The position numbers and the translations under genes are program-made. DNA of 64,000 bases, taken from Streptomyces cinerochromogenes. GTDB taxonomy: Bacteria; Actinomycetota; Actinomycetes; Streptomycetales; Streptomycetaceae. Numbering within the stretch: the first letter of the stretch is position 1; every line of letters begins with the position of its first letter. The notes under the pieces were generated by a model. It saw only the letters and a list, made by a program, of their open reading frames with translations. It searched no databases and was not told the DNA's origin. The stretch covers positions 434,001-498,000 of the forward strand of contig NZ_BMRM01000001.1 in assembly GCF_014648635.1 (NCBI RefSeq). Direction: 5' to 3'. Shown here one piece after another: positions 44,115 to 52,172 of the stretch.

Positions 44115-46286
44115 TCAGCGCCGGGCCGCCGGCCCGGCGCCGGGCGGCCGGAGTACGTCCAGCAGGGCCCGTAGCCGAGGCGAGGCGACCAGTTCCTCCA
44201 GCGGCACGGGCCGGCCGTCGGAGTCGGCGACGGGCAGGCGCCAGTTCGGGTACTCGTCCCAGGTGCCCGGCAGGTTCTGCGGACGGCGGTCGCCGAGGCC
44301 GTCCGGGAGCCAGACGCCGATCAACCGGGCGGGGGTGCGCAGCAGGAAGCGGTGGACGGCGCGGATCTCCTCCTCCTCGTCGGAGCCGGGCGGTCCGGCC
44401 GCCGGGCTGTCCAGCAGACCGAGGCTGCCGAGCAGGGCGAGCCACTCGGCGGCGTCCGCGGTGGCCTCGGCGCGTTCCTCGGCGGCCGAGCGGGTGAGCA
44501 GGCCGAGGCGGTCGCGCAGGTCGACGTGGTCGCCGGTGAGCCGGGCGGCGGTGGGCGGCAGGTCGTGGGTGGTGGCGGTGGCCAGGCAGTCGGCGCGCCA
44601 GCGTTCGGGCGGCAGGGGGCGGCCGTCGCCCTCCCAGTCGCGTTCGAACCAGAGCACGGAGGTGCCGAGCACCCCGCGCCGCTGGAGCGTCTCGCGCACG
44701 CCGGGCTCGACGGTGCCGAGGTCCTCGCCGATCACGACGGCCCCGGCGCGGGTCGCCTCCAGGGCCAGGAGGGCGAGCATGGCCTCGGCGTCGTAGTGGA
44801 CGTAGGTGCCGTCGGTGGGCGGGCTGCCCTGGGGGACCCACCAGAGCCGGAACAGGCCCATGACGTGGTCGATGCGCAGGGCGCCGGCGTAGCGGAAGAG
44901 GGCGCGCAGGAGGTCGCGGTAGGGGGCGTGGCCGGTGGCGGCGAGCCGGTCGGGGCGCCAGGGCGGCAGGCCCCAGTCCTGGCCGCGGGCGTTGAAGGCG
45001 TCGGGCGGGGCGCCGACGGACATGCCGGCGGCGAACACGTCCTGCTGGGCCCAGGCGTCGGCGCCGGCCGGGTGCACGCCGACGGCGAGGTCGTGCACGA
45101 TCCCGACGGGCATGCCGGACTCGCGGGCGGCGCGCTGGGCGGCGCGGAGCTGGCCGTCGGTGAGCCAGGCGAGGCGGGCGTGGAACTCCACGCGGTCGGC
45201 GAGCTCGGACCTCGCGCGCGCGGTGGCGTCCGAGCGGGGGTCGCGCAGCCCGTCCGGCCAGCGGTGCCAGTCGGGTCCGTGGAGTTCGGCGAGGGCGCAC
45301 CAGGTGGCGTGGTCGTCCAGGGCCCGGCCGTGGGCGGCGCGGAAGGCGTCGTAGGCGGCCTGGCGGCCGGGGCCGAGGGGTACGGCGAGGATCTGCTCCA
45401 GTGCCTCCCGCTTCAGCTCCCACACCGCGTCCCGGTCGATGAGGGCGCCCTTGTCCAGGACGTCGGCGCGCAGCCGCCCGGCCCGCTCCAGCAGCGCGCT
45501 CAGCCGCTCGCGGTCCTCGGCGTAGGCGAACTCGGGGATGTCCTCGATCCGCAGGTGCACGGGGTCGGGGAAGCGGCGGGAGGAGGGGCGGTACGGGGAG
45601 GGGTCGGTGGGGGCGCCGGGTACGGCCGCGTGCAGCGGGTTGACCTGGACGAACCCGGCGCCCGCGGTGCGTCCGGCCCAGCCGGCCAGCTCGGTGAGGT
45701 CGCCGAGGTCGCCCATGCCCCAGGAGCGGCGGGAGAGCAGGGAGTACAGCTGGACGAGGAGGCCGTAGGAGCGGCCGGGCGGGGCGGGCAGCCGGTCCGG
45801 GGCGACGACGAGGCAGGCCTCACCGGTGCGCCCGTCGGGTGCGGTGGCGGTCAGCCGGTGGACACCGAGCGGAAGGTCCGCGGGCAGGGCCCCCTCCTCC
45901 CCGGCCCGTTCCTCCCCGTCCTCGGTCTCGACCCGGAGCCGGGTGCCGGCGGGCAGGGCGGTGAGGGCGGCAAGACCGGTGGGGGCGGGAACACCGGTGG
46001 GGGCGGGCAGGGCGGCGAGGGTGGCGGCCGGCTCCGCGCCGGACCACTGGACCACCGTCGGCGGCAGCAGGCGCTCGCGCAGTTCGCGTTCCCGGGCGGC
46101 GAGGGCGGTGCGTACGGCGTCCGGGCCGGTGGCGTCGACGCCGAGGGCGGCCAGGGCGGCGGTCACGGCGGAGGCGGGGACCTGGACGGTACGGTCCGGG
46201 GCGGGGCGGTAGGAGGTGGCGACCCCGTGCAGCTCGGCGAGCCGGGCGAGGTCCTCCGCTGGGGGCTCGTCGGGCGCCGCGGCCAT
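44115..46286 (-). CDS. malQ: 4-alpha-glucanotransferase (amylomaltase), GH77
   Basis: 723 residues. The GH77 barrel is evident: YGLLVQLYSLLSRRSWGMGD, FVQVNPLHAAVPGAPTDPSP with YRPSSRRF, GIVHDLAVGVHPAGADAW, RIDHVMGLFRLWW (nucleophile Asp), VIGEDLGTVEPGVRE (acid/base Glu) and TTHDLPPTA (stabilising Asp). The 150-residue N-terminal extension is usual for actinobacterial MalQ. It disproportionates maltodextrins in glycogen and maltose metabolism. Its ATG directly follows the TAG stop of the 83-aa upstream gene, so translation is coupled. Confidence 0.95.
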   Translation of the reverse strand: MAAAPDEPPAEDLARLAELHGVATSYRPAPDRTVQVPASAVTAALAALGVDATGPDAVRTALAARERELRERLLPPTVVQWSGAEPAATLAALPAPTGVPAPTGLAALTALPAGTRLRVETEDGEERAGEEGALPADLPLGVHRLTATAPDGRTGEACLVVAPDRLPAPPGRSYGLLVQLYSLLSRRSWGMGDLGDLTELAGWAGRTAGAGFVQVNPLHAAVPGAPTDPSPYRPSSRRFPDPVHLRIEDIPEFAYAEDRERLSALLERAGRLRADVLDKGALIDRDAVWELKREALEQILAVPLGPGRQAAYDAFRAAHGRALDDHATWCALAELHGPDWHRWPDGLRDPRSDATARARSELADRVEFHARLAWLTDGQLRAAQRAARESGMPVGIVHDLAVGVHPAGADAWAQQDVFAAGMSVGAPPDAFNARGQDWGLPPWRPDRLAATGHAPYRDLLRALFRYAGALRIDHVMGLFRLWWVPQGSPPTDGTYVHYDAEAMLALLALEATRAGAVVIGEDLGTVEPGVRETLQRRGVLGTSVLWFERDWEGDGRPLPPERWRADCLATATTHDLPPTAARLTGDHVDLRDRLGLLTRSAAEERAEATADAAEWLALLGSLGLLDSPAAGPPGSDEEEEIRAVHRFLLRTPARLIGVWLPDGLGDRRPQNLPGTWDEYPNWRLPVADSDGRPVPLEELVASPRLRALLDVLRPPGAGPAARR

Positions 46287-46538
46287 CTACAGCCCCGACG
46301 CGAAGGAGTCCGGGACCGGGTCGGACTCGCTGGTCAGCGGGGCGGCCTCGGCGAGCGGGGGTTCGCTGGTCAGGGGGGCGGCCTCGGGCAGCGGCGGCTC
46401 GCTGGTCAGCGGTGCCTGGGCGCACGCGCTCTCGGCGCTGAACACGCACAGCGCCGCGTGGTCGGTGTCGGCGGACGGCTCCGCCACGGGTTTCCACTGG
46501 GACTGGGCCGGGATGGAGAGTCGAGCCGGTGCGGCCAC
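46287..46538 (-). CDS. Small repeat protein coupled to malQ, unknown function
   Basis: 83 residues from the GTG at 46538, preceded by a near-perfect AAGGAGG at 5 nt, the best ribosome binding site in the window. The stop TAG abuts the malQ ATG. The first half (APARLSIPAQSQWKPVAEPS ... HAALCVFSAESACAQ) has two cysteines; the second half has three PLTSE(P/S)-type repeats with PEAA or AEAA spacers. No membrane or signal segment. The repeat could have grown by slippage, since the DNA repeats too. A role in malQ regulation is only inferred from the coupling. Confidence 0.72.
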   Translation of the reverse strand: MAAPARLSIPAQSQWKPVAEPSADTDHAALCVFSAESACAQAPLTSEPPLPEAAPLTSEPPLAEAAPLTSESDPVPDSFASGL

Positions 46539-46681
46539 GGGGGCCTCCTTGTCGGTGCGGGGGTGCTGCGGCTTCGGACGGGTCGGGTTACCGCAGGCCT
46601 ACCCCGTGAGCCCCGCGCCACGCCGGGCAAAATCCGGCGCCGGGGTGATCCGGCGCCGGTCCGGTGATCGATAGAGGGGGT

Positions 46682-47308
46682 GTGAGACTGTTCCGCCCCA
46701 TGGGGGGCCAGCGGGAGACGGACGACGGGAGCGGCGCGGACGCCGCCCTGCTGCGGGCCGTCGCACAGGGGGACGCGGCGGCGATGGCCGAGCTGTACGA
46801 CCGGCACGCCGGGTGGCTGCACGCGCGGCTGTCCCGGCGGTGCGCCGACCCGGAGCTGGTGCGGGAGGTGCTGCAGGACACGTTCGTCACGGTGTGGCGG
46901 TCGGCGGCCGGGCACCGCGGGAAGGAGGCCGGCGGCTGGCTGTGGACGATCGCCGCGCGCCGGCTGGTCGACGCGCGGCGGGCGCAGGAGCGGGTCGCGC
47001 GGGTCGCGGAACCGCTGCCGGAGCCCGAGTCCCCCGGGCGGTACGAGTCCGCCGCCGCGCCGTCCGCCGAGGACCGGGTGCTGGCCGGTCTGGAGTACGG
47101 CGATGTCGGCACCGCGCTCGACCGGATCTCCCCGGAGCTGCGGGAGGTGCTGCGGGCGACGGTCGTCGACGGGCTGAGCACGCGGGAGGCGGCCCGGCTG
47201 CTCGGCATCCCGGAGGGCACGGTCAAGTCCCGGGCCCGCCGCGCCCGCGCCGAACTGCGGGAGGCACTCGACCGGTTGCACCCGTCCCCGCTGGGAGGTA
47301 CGGCATGA
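46682..47308 (+). CDS. RNA polymerase sigma-70 family (ECF-type) sigma factor
   Basis: About 208 residues from the GTG at 46682; a GTG at 46664 and ATG at 46700 are in-frame alternatives, as GAGG sits only 4 nt before 46682. Region 2 is seen in ALLRAVAQGDAAAMAELYDR and VREVLQDTFVTVWRSA; region 4 in RISPELREVLRATVVDGLST and [20 protein letters not shown]. The stop codon overlaps the ATG of a zinc-finger membrane protein (ATGA), the usual arrangement for a sigma and its anti-sigma. It heads a five-gene operon ending in ABC transporter genes. Confidence 0.9.
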   Translation: MRLFRPMGGQRETDDGSGADAALLRAVAQGDAAAMAELYDRHAGWLHARLSRRCADPELVREVLQDTFVTVWRSAAGHRGKEAGGWLWTIAARRLVDARRAQERVARVAEPLPEPESPGRYESAAAPSAEDRVLAGLEYGDVGTALDRISPELREVLRATVVDGLSTREAARLLGIPEGTVKSRARRARAELREALDRLHPSPLGGTA

Positions 47309-48348
47309 CACGGCGCGAACGGCGGCACTGGCACGTCTCCGACGACCTGGTCACCCGCTACGCGGCAGGCGACCTCCCCGAGCCGGACGCGTGGTCCCTG
47401 GAGAAGCACGTGGAGGACTGCGCGGGGTGCGCGTCCCGGGTGTCGGCCGCGGTGCGCGGTACGGCGGCGGGGGCGGTGCTCGCGCGGGTACGGGCGGCGG
47501 TCCTGGAGTCGGCGCCGGCACCGGCCGTGTCCCCGGCGCCGACGGCACCCCGAGCACCTGGGGCGTCACCGGCGCCCGCGGCCTCCCGAGGACCTGCGGC
47601 CTCACCGGCGCCTGCCGGATCCGGCGCACCTGCGGGACGGCCGGCACCGGCACCCACACCGGCACCCACACGGGCACCGGCACCGCCGGCGCCCCCCGCC
47701 CCCGCCGCACGGCCCGCGCTGTCCCGGCTCGCCCGGCTGCTGTGGGCCGCGGGGCCCGCCGTGCGCGGGGCCTGGCTGCCGGCGGTGCTGGTCGTGGCCG
47801 CCGCCGCGCTGTCCCTCTCCTACCTGGCGGGGTTCGCGGGAGCGCGGGCGCTGCTGCTGGCCGTCGCGCCGGTGATGCCCGTCGCCGGAGTCGCCCTGTC
47901 CTACGGCCCGCACGCGGACCCCCTGCACGAGGTGGCCGCGGCCACTCCGGGCGGCGGGCTGCGGCTCGCGCTCACCCGTACGGTCGCCGTGCTCGCGGTG
48001 TGCGTGCCGCTGCTGACGCTGGCCGGGCTGCTGCTGCCCGCCTCGGGCGCGCCGGCCGCGGCGGCCTGGCTGCTGCCGGGACTGGCGCTGGCGCTGGCCT
48101 CGATGGCCCTGGCCTCCTTCGTGGGGTGCCGGGTCGCGGCCGGGGTGACGGGGGGCGGCTGGCTGTGCGCCGTGCTGGCACCGGTGGCGGTGGCGCCGGG
48201 CGCGGCGGTGACCGCACGGCTGTCCGAGCAGCTCTCCCGCTGCCTGGACGGCACCGCGACACAGGCCGCGTGGGCGGCGGCGGCCGTCCTGAGCGCGGCC
48301 CTGCTGGCGCTGCGCCGCCCGGCGTACGACCGCCCGTTGCGCCCCTGA
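47305..48348 (+). CDS. Zinc-finger (ZAS/zf-HC2) membrane anti-sigma factor
   Basis: 347 residues; GGGAGG precedes an ATG overlapping the sigma stop by 4 bp. The N-terminal H-x3-C-x2-C motif (EKHVEDCAGCASRVSA) is the zinc-binding anti-sigma domain. A long Ala/Pro linker (about 72-140) leads to six hydrophobic segments (about 155-335), much more membrane than a typical one-helix anti-sigma. It probably holds the sigma factor at the membrane until a signal is sensed. The extensive membrane part could itself be a sensor for the ABC transporter encoded next. Confidence 0.88.
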   Translation: MTRRERRHWHVSDDLVTRYAAGDLPEPDAWSLEKHVEDCAGCASRVSAAVRGTAAGAVLARVRAAVLESAPAPAVSPAPTAPRAPGASPAPAASRGPAASPAPAGSGAPAGRPAPAPTPAPTRAPAPPAPPAPAARPALSRLARLLWAAGPAVRGAWLPAVLVVAAAALSLSYLAGFAGARALLLAVAPVMPVAGVALSYGPHADPLHEVAAATPGGGLRLALTRTVAVLAVCVPLLTLAGLLLPASGAPAAAAWLLPGLALALASMALASFVGCRVAAGVTGGGWLCAVLAPVAVAPGAAVTARLSEQLSRCLDGTATQAAWAAAAVLSAALLALRRPAYDRPLRP

Positions 48349-48420
48349 CGGCCTGCGGCCCCCTCCCCCGGGGGGCCGGGGCCGAGCCGGCCCCTGGACC
48401 AGCGCAGACGACTCCAGGCA

Positions 48421-48500
48421 CCGCCCCCCCTCCGCCCCCTCACACCCCTCCGCTCCCTCCCCTTCTCCACCCCCTCACCTTCACTCCCTCCGTCCTGCCC
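48421..48500 (+). promoter_or_regulatory. Pyrimidine-rich tract upstream of the ABC ATPase gene
   Basis: About 70 of 80 bases are C or T on the coding strand, mostly CCCCTCC-type runs, ending 10 bp before the start codon region. Such unstructured C-rich RNA could be a Rho loading site or a spacer that uncouples the ABC genes from the sigma/anti-sigma pair. Confidence 0.5.
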
Positions 48501-48510
48501 TGGAGAGACC

Positions 48511-49284
48511 ATGAGTTCCCTACGTGTGACCGGCCTGCGGGTCCGGCACCGCAAGACGCTTGCCCTCGACTCGCTCGACCTGGCGCTCGGCACCGGTGTG
48601 CACGGGCTGCTGGGGCCGAACGGGGCCGGGAAGACCTCGCTGATCCGGGTGCTGGCCACGGTGGCGCGGCCGGACTCCGGGCGGGTGGAGCTGCTCGGCG
48701 ACGACATCGCCGGCCACCGCGCCCTGGCCGGGGTGCGGCGTCGGCTGGGCTATCTGCCGCAGGAGTTCGGCTACTACCCGGGTTTCACCGTGCGGGAGTT
48801 CGTGGCGTACGTGGCCTGGCTGAAGGAGGTCCCGGCCGCGCGGGTGCCGGCGGCCGTGGAACGGGCGGTGGCCCGGGTGGGCCTCGCGGACCGGGTCGAC
48901 GCCAAGGTGCGAACGCTGTCCGGCGGCATGGTCCGCCGGGTCGGGATCGCGCAGGCGATCGTGAACGACCCCGACGTCCTGCTGCTGGACGAGCCGACCG
49001 CCGGTCTGGACCCGGAGCAGCGGGTGGAGTTCCGCGAGCTGCTGCGTGAGCTGGGCACCTCGTCGACCGTGGTGGTCTCCACCCACCTGGTGGAGGACGT
49101 GGCCGCCGCCTGTACGGAGGTGACCCTGCTGGACGGGGGCCGGATCGCGTACCGGGGCACGCCGGAGGCGCTCTCGCTGCTCGGCGAGCGGGCCGGCGGG
49201 CCGGGGGACCATCCGATCGAGCGCGGGTACACGGCGGCGCTGCGCGCCCACCGCGCGCCCGGTGCGCGGGAGGCGGTCCGATGA
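48511..49284 (+). CDS. ABC transporter ATP-binding protein
   Basis: 257 residues. Walker A GLLGPNGAGKTSLIR, Q-loop YLPQEFGYYPGFTV, signature RTLSGGMVRRVGIAQA, Walker B DVLLLDEPTAGLDPEQ and H-loop VVSTHLVEDV are all present. The GFTVREFVAYVAWLK stretch is typical of CcmA/BcrA-type exporters that move lipids or peptide antibiotics. GGAGAG lies 5 nt before the ATG. Its stop overlaps the next gene (ATGA). It powers the two membrane proteins encoded downstream. Confidence 0.94.
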   Translation: MSSLRVTGLRVRHRKTLALDSLDLALGTGVHGLLGPNGAGKTSLIRVLATVARPDSGRVELLGDDIAGHRALAGVRRRLGYLPQEFGYYPGFTVREFVAYVAWLKEVPAARVPAAVERAVARVGLADRVDAKVRTLSGGMVRRVGIAQAIVNDPDVLLLDEPTAGLDPEQRVEFRELLRELGTSSTVVVSTHLVEDVAAACTEVTLLDGGRIAYRGTPEALSLLGERAGGPGDHPIERGYTAALRAHRAPGAREAVR

Positions 49285-50651
49285 CCCTCGCCGCGCGTCC
49301 CACGGACACCACCGACACCATGGATTCCGCCGGCCGCCCCGCGGTGCCCGCGCGCGCACCGCACCCGTTGCGTGCCGAGGCCGTCCGCGGCTTCGCGCCC
49401 TGGACCGGGGCCGCGGTGCTGCTGTCGTTCGGCGCGACGCTCGCCGGCACGGCGGACCGCTGGCAGGGCGGGTGGGCGGAGACCGCCACCGAGACGCACA
49501 CGGCCATGCTGATCACCCTTCCGCTGGCCGCGGCGGCGGGCTGCTGGCAGGGCGGCCGGGAACGGCGGCGCCGTACCGAGGAGTTGTGGCGGACGACCGT
49601 ACGGCCGCCGCTGGCCCGTCTGCTCGCCCCGGCCCTGCCGGTCGCGTTCTGGGTGGCCGCCGGCTATCTGGTCACGGCGTTCCTGGCGCTGCTCGCCACC
49701 TGGCCCTACGCCCAGGGCGACCACCCGCACCTGGCCCTGCTCCCGGGAGACACGGTCGCCATGGCGGCGGGCGCGCTGGCCGGGCACGTGCTGGGCCGGG
49801 CCGTGCCCGCCCGGCTGGCGGCCCCGCTGCTGGCGACGGCCGGGTACGTGGGGCTCGGTGTGCTGTCGGTCGACGGCCCGGACGTGAGCCGCCCGCTCAG
49901 CCCGGCCACGGTCCTCATGGTCGGGCAGCTGCCGGTGTGGTGGCAGCCGTGGGCCATGGCGGTGTGGACCGGCGGACTGGCGTGCGCCGCCGCGCTGGCG
50001 TACGCGGCACGGCGCCGGGTGACGGCCCTGCTGCCGCTGGCCGCCGCGCTGGCCGCGGGCGCGCTGCTGGTGCAGGCCGGGGACGGCCTGTGGCACACCG
50101 ATCCGCTCACCCGCCGCCAGGTGTGCGACACCTCCACCACCCCGGCGGTGTGCGTCAACGCCCGGTACGCCGGGATGCTCCCGCAGGCCGGCGACGCCCT
50201 GTCGGGGGTGACGGACAAGCTGGCGGGCGTGCGGAACCTCCCGGCGCGCTGGGCGGACCACGACGGTGCCCTGCGCGCGGACGAGGCCCGGCTGCCGGCG
50301 ATCACCCCGCTCGGCTGGTCGGCCGTACGGGGGCGGCTGACCGATCCGGAGCAGTTCGCGTGGGAGGCCGTCGCCGCCCTGGAGGGCGACGACTGCCCGG
50401 AGCGCACCCGGACCGCCCGGGTGCTGGGGGCGGACGACGCGGTGGAGCACTACCTCGCGCCGACCCGGGTGCAGAAGGCGCTCGACGAGGACGACGCCCG
50501 GGGCGACCGTACCCGGCGCGCCGAACTGCGCGAGCGCCGTGCCGCGCGCGCCCGGCTGGCCGGGATGGCGGAGGACGAGCGCCGCGACTGGCTGTCGGCG
50601 TACTTCGCGGCCCGCGCGGCCTGCGACCCGAAGGGGGTGCCGGCCCTGTGA
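49281..50651 (+). CDS. ABC-transporter-associated membrane protein (putative permease with extracytoplasmic domain)
   Basis: 456 residues. Six or so membrane helices fill residues about 40-260 (TGAAVLLSFGATLAGTADRW, ALPVAFWVAAGYLVTAFLAL, VTALLPLAAALAAGALLVQA). A soluble domain follows (about 265-456), with paired cysteines (RRQVCDTSTTPAVCVNARYA) and a late Cys pair region (CPERT...AACDPKG). This layout (permease plus large outside domain) is unusual for ABC-2 permeases; the soluble part could bind the substrate. ATGA overlap with the ATPase gene and GTGA overlap with the next gene show tight translational coupling. Confidence 0.8.
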   Translation: MTLAARPTDTTDTMDSAGRPAVPARAPHPLRAEAVRGFAPWTGAAVLLSFGATLAGTADRWQGGWAETATETHTAMLITLPLAAAAGCWQGGRERRRRTEELWRTTVRPPLARLLAPALPVAFWVAAGYLVTAFLALLATWPYAQGDHPHLALLPGDTVAMAAGALAGHVLGRAVPARLAAPLLATAGYVGLGVLSVDGPDVSRPLSPATVLMVGQLPVWWQPWAMAVWTGGLACAAALAYAARRRVTALLPLAAALAAGALLVQAGDGLWHTDPLTRRQVCDTSTTPAVCVNARYAGMLPQAGDALSGVTDKLAGVRNLPARWADHDGALRADEARLPAITPLGWSAVRGRLTDPEQFAWEAVAALEGDDCPERTRTARVLGADDAVEHYLAPTRVQKALDEDDARGDRTRRAELRERRAARARLAGMAEDERRDWLSAYFAARAACDPKGVPAL

Positions 50652-51250
50652 CCGGACTCCTCCTGTACGCCCGCTCCCGCGCCCTGCCCGCCACCCTGGC
50701 CGCGCTCGCCGCGACGGCCGCCTTCGCGGTCTGGGCGGCGGGCCGGCTGGACGCCTACCTCGATCCCGACCGCCGGGTGCCGATCGTGGCCATGGCACCG
50801 CTGCTGGCGTCGGCGGTGATCGGAGCGAGCCTCTACACGCCCTCGGACGAGCTGGACCGCACGGCCGTACGCCGCTGGTGGCCGCGCCGCCTGGCGCAGC
50901 TGGCCGGCCTGACGGCGCTGGCCGCCCTGCTGGTGACCCCGGCCGTCCTCGGCCACACCGAGACCTTCGGCCCGCCCGCCGTGCTCCGCAACACCCTCGG
51001 GTGTACGGGTCTCACCGCCACGGCGGCCGTACTCCTGGGGGCCCGGCTGAGCTGGCTCCCCGCGTTCGCCTACGTCACCGCCGTCTACCTGGGCTCCAAC
51101 ACGGCACGCGGCCGGGCGGCCACGATCTGGGCGTGGCCGATGCAGCCCGGGGCGGCGACGGGCGCGTGGGCGACGGCGGTGACGGCGTTCGTGCTGGGTG
51201 CCGCGCTGTACGCCGTGCGCGGCGCACGCCCGGAGGGCCCGCGCGGCTGA
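50648..51250 (+). CDS. ABC transporter membrane subunit
   Basis: 200 residues from a GTG at 50648 overlapping the preceding stop (GTGA). Five to six membrane helices: LPATLAALAATAAFAVWAAG, VPIVAMAPLLASAVIGASLY, LAQLAGLTALAALLVTPAVL, LTATAAVLLGARLSWLPAFA and ATAVTAFVLGAALYAVRGAR. The loop SLYTPSDELDRTA is the cytoplasmic coupling-helix candidate. It is the last gene of the sigma/anti-sigma/ABC operon and probably forms the channel with the product of the previous gene. No close named family recognised. Confidence 0.78.
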   Translation: MTGLLLYARSRALPATLAALAATAAFAVWAAGRLDAYLDPDRRVPIVAMAPLLASAVIGASLYTPSDELDRTAVRRWWPRRLAQLAGLTALAALLVTPAVLGHTETFGPPAVLRNTLGCTGLTATAAVLLGARLSWLPAFAYVTAVYLGSNTARGRAATIWAWPMQPGAATGAWATAVTAFVLGAALYAVRGARPEGPRG

Positions 51251-51319
51251 CAGGTCCCCGGGCGACCGCGGGCGCCTGACGACCGCGACCGCCCCGGACA
51301 CGCAACGGGCCCGGGTCGA

Positions 51320-51856
51320 CTAGGCGGAGATACCGTCGATCCGGGCCAGAGCATCGTCCGCGCCGTAGGGCTGCAAGTACGGCAACCAGCGCGGGTCGCG
51401 GTGTCCCGTGCCGATGATCCGCCAGGCCAGCCCCGTCGGCGGAGCCGGTTTGTGGCGGAGCCGCCAGCCCAGTTCCACCAGGTGGCGGTCGGCCTTGACG
51501 TGGTTGCAGCGGCGGCACGAGGCCACCACGTTGTCCCAGACGTGCTTGCCCCCGCGGCTGCGCGGGATGACGTGGTCGACGCTGGTTGCGACGCCACCGC
51601 AGTACATGCACCGGCCCCCGTCGCGGGCGAAGAGCGCACGGCGGGTGAGCGGGACGGGCCCTCGGTAGGGGACCCGGACGAATCGCTTGAGCCGGACCAC
51701 GCTGGGTGCGGGGAGGGTGACGGTTGCGCTGTGCATATAGGCGCCGGACTCCTCCAGGGAGACTGCCTTGTTCTCCAGGACGAGGACGAGCGCGCGGCGG
51801 AGCGGTACGACGCCGAGCGGCTCGTACGACGCGTTGAGGACCAGGACATGCGGCAC
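51320..51856 (-). CDS. HNH endonuclease
   Basis: 178 residues from the GTG at 51856 with GGAGG at 5 nt; the ATG 41 codons upstream is rejected. The protein starts PHVLVLNASYEPLGVVPLRR, the hallmark of a small actinobacterial HNH protein. The HNH core has CMYCGG, SVDHVIPRSRGGKHVWDN and CRRCNHVKADR, giving a zinc-binding four-Cys cluster around the His-Asn-His site. It nicks or cuts DNA; its biological role, repair or otherwise, is unknown. It stands alone. Confidence 0.92.
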   Translation of the reverse strand: MPHVLVLNASYEPLGVVPLRRALVLVLENKAVSLEESGAYMHSATVTLPAPSVVRLKRFVRVPYRGPVPLTRRALFARDGGRCMYCGGVATSVDHVIPRSRGGKHVWDNVVASCRRCNHVKADRHLVELGWRLRHKPAPPTGLAWRIIGTGHRDPRWLPYLQPYGADDALARIDGISA

Positions 51857-52172
51857 GGGTGCCTCCTTGGGCGTCGGCGGCGCGTGGCTCGCGCCGGGAC
51901 GATCTGCAGTCAGTCTCCCCTCATGCCTGGTGAACGCGCCACCATGTCCCGGTAACGGGCTGGGAGTGTTTTCGACCACATCCGATACATCCCCCGGATC
52001 ATGGCCTGTTCAAGCCCGCGTGAGCCGTGTCTCTCCTGCGCGCCTCCTGTGCGGATCGGCACGAGGCACACACAATGCCCCGTTAGTGTGGTGGTCCTGT
52101 CCGTCCGGTGACCTTTTCGTGACCTTGACCGCCCGCCGGTACGGACCGTGCAGCACCTGGGAGGTACCTGCC
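51857..52172. other. Divergent intergenic region, 316 bp
   Basis: Separates the HNH endonuclease gene from the MscS channel gene. It is a little AT-richer than the flanks around 51960-52100. TAGTGT at about 52085 is a possible -10 for the channel gene with no convincing -35. No repeat, hairpin or RNA gene was recognised. Confidence 0.4.
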
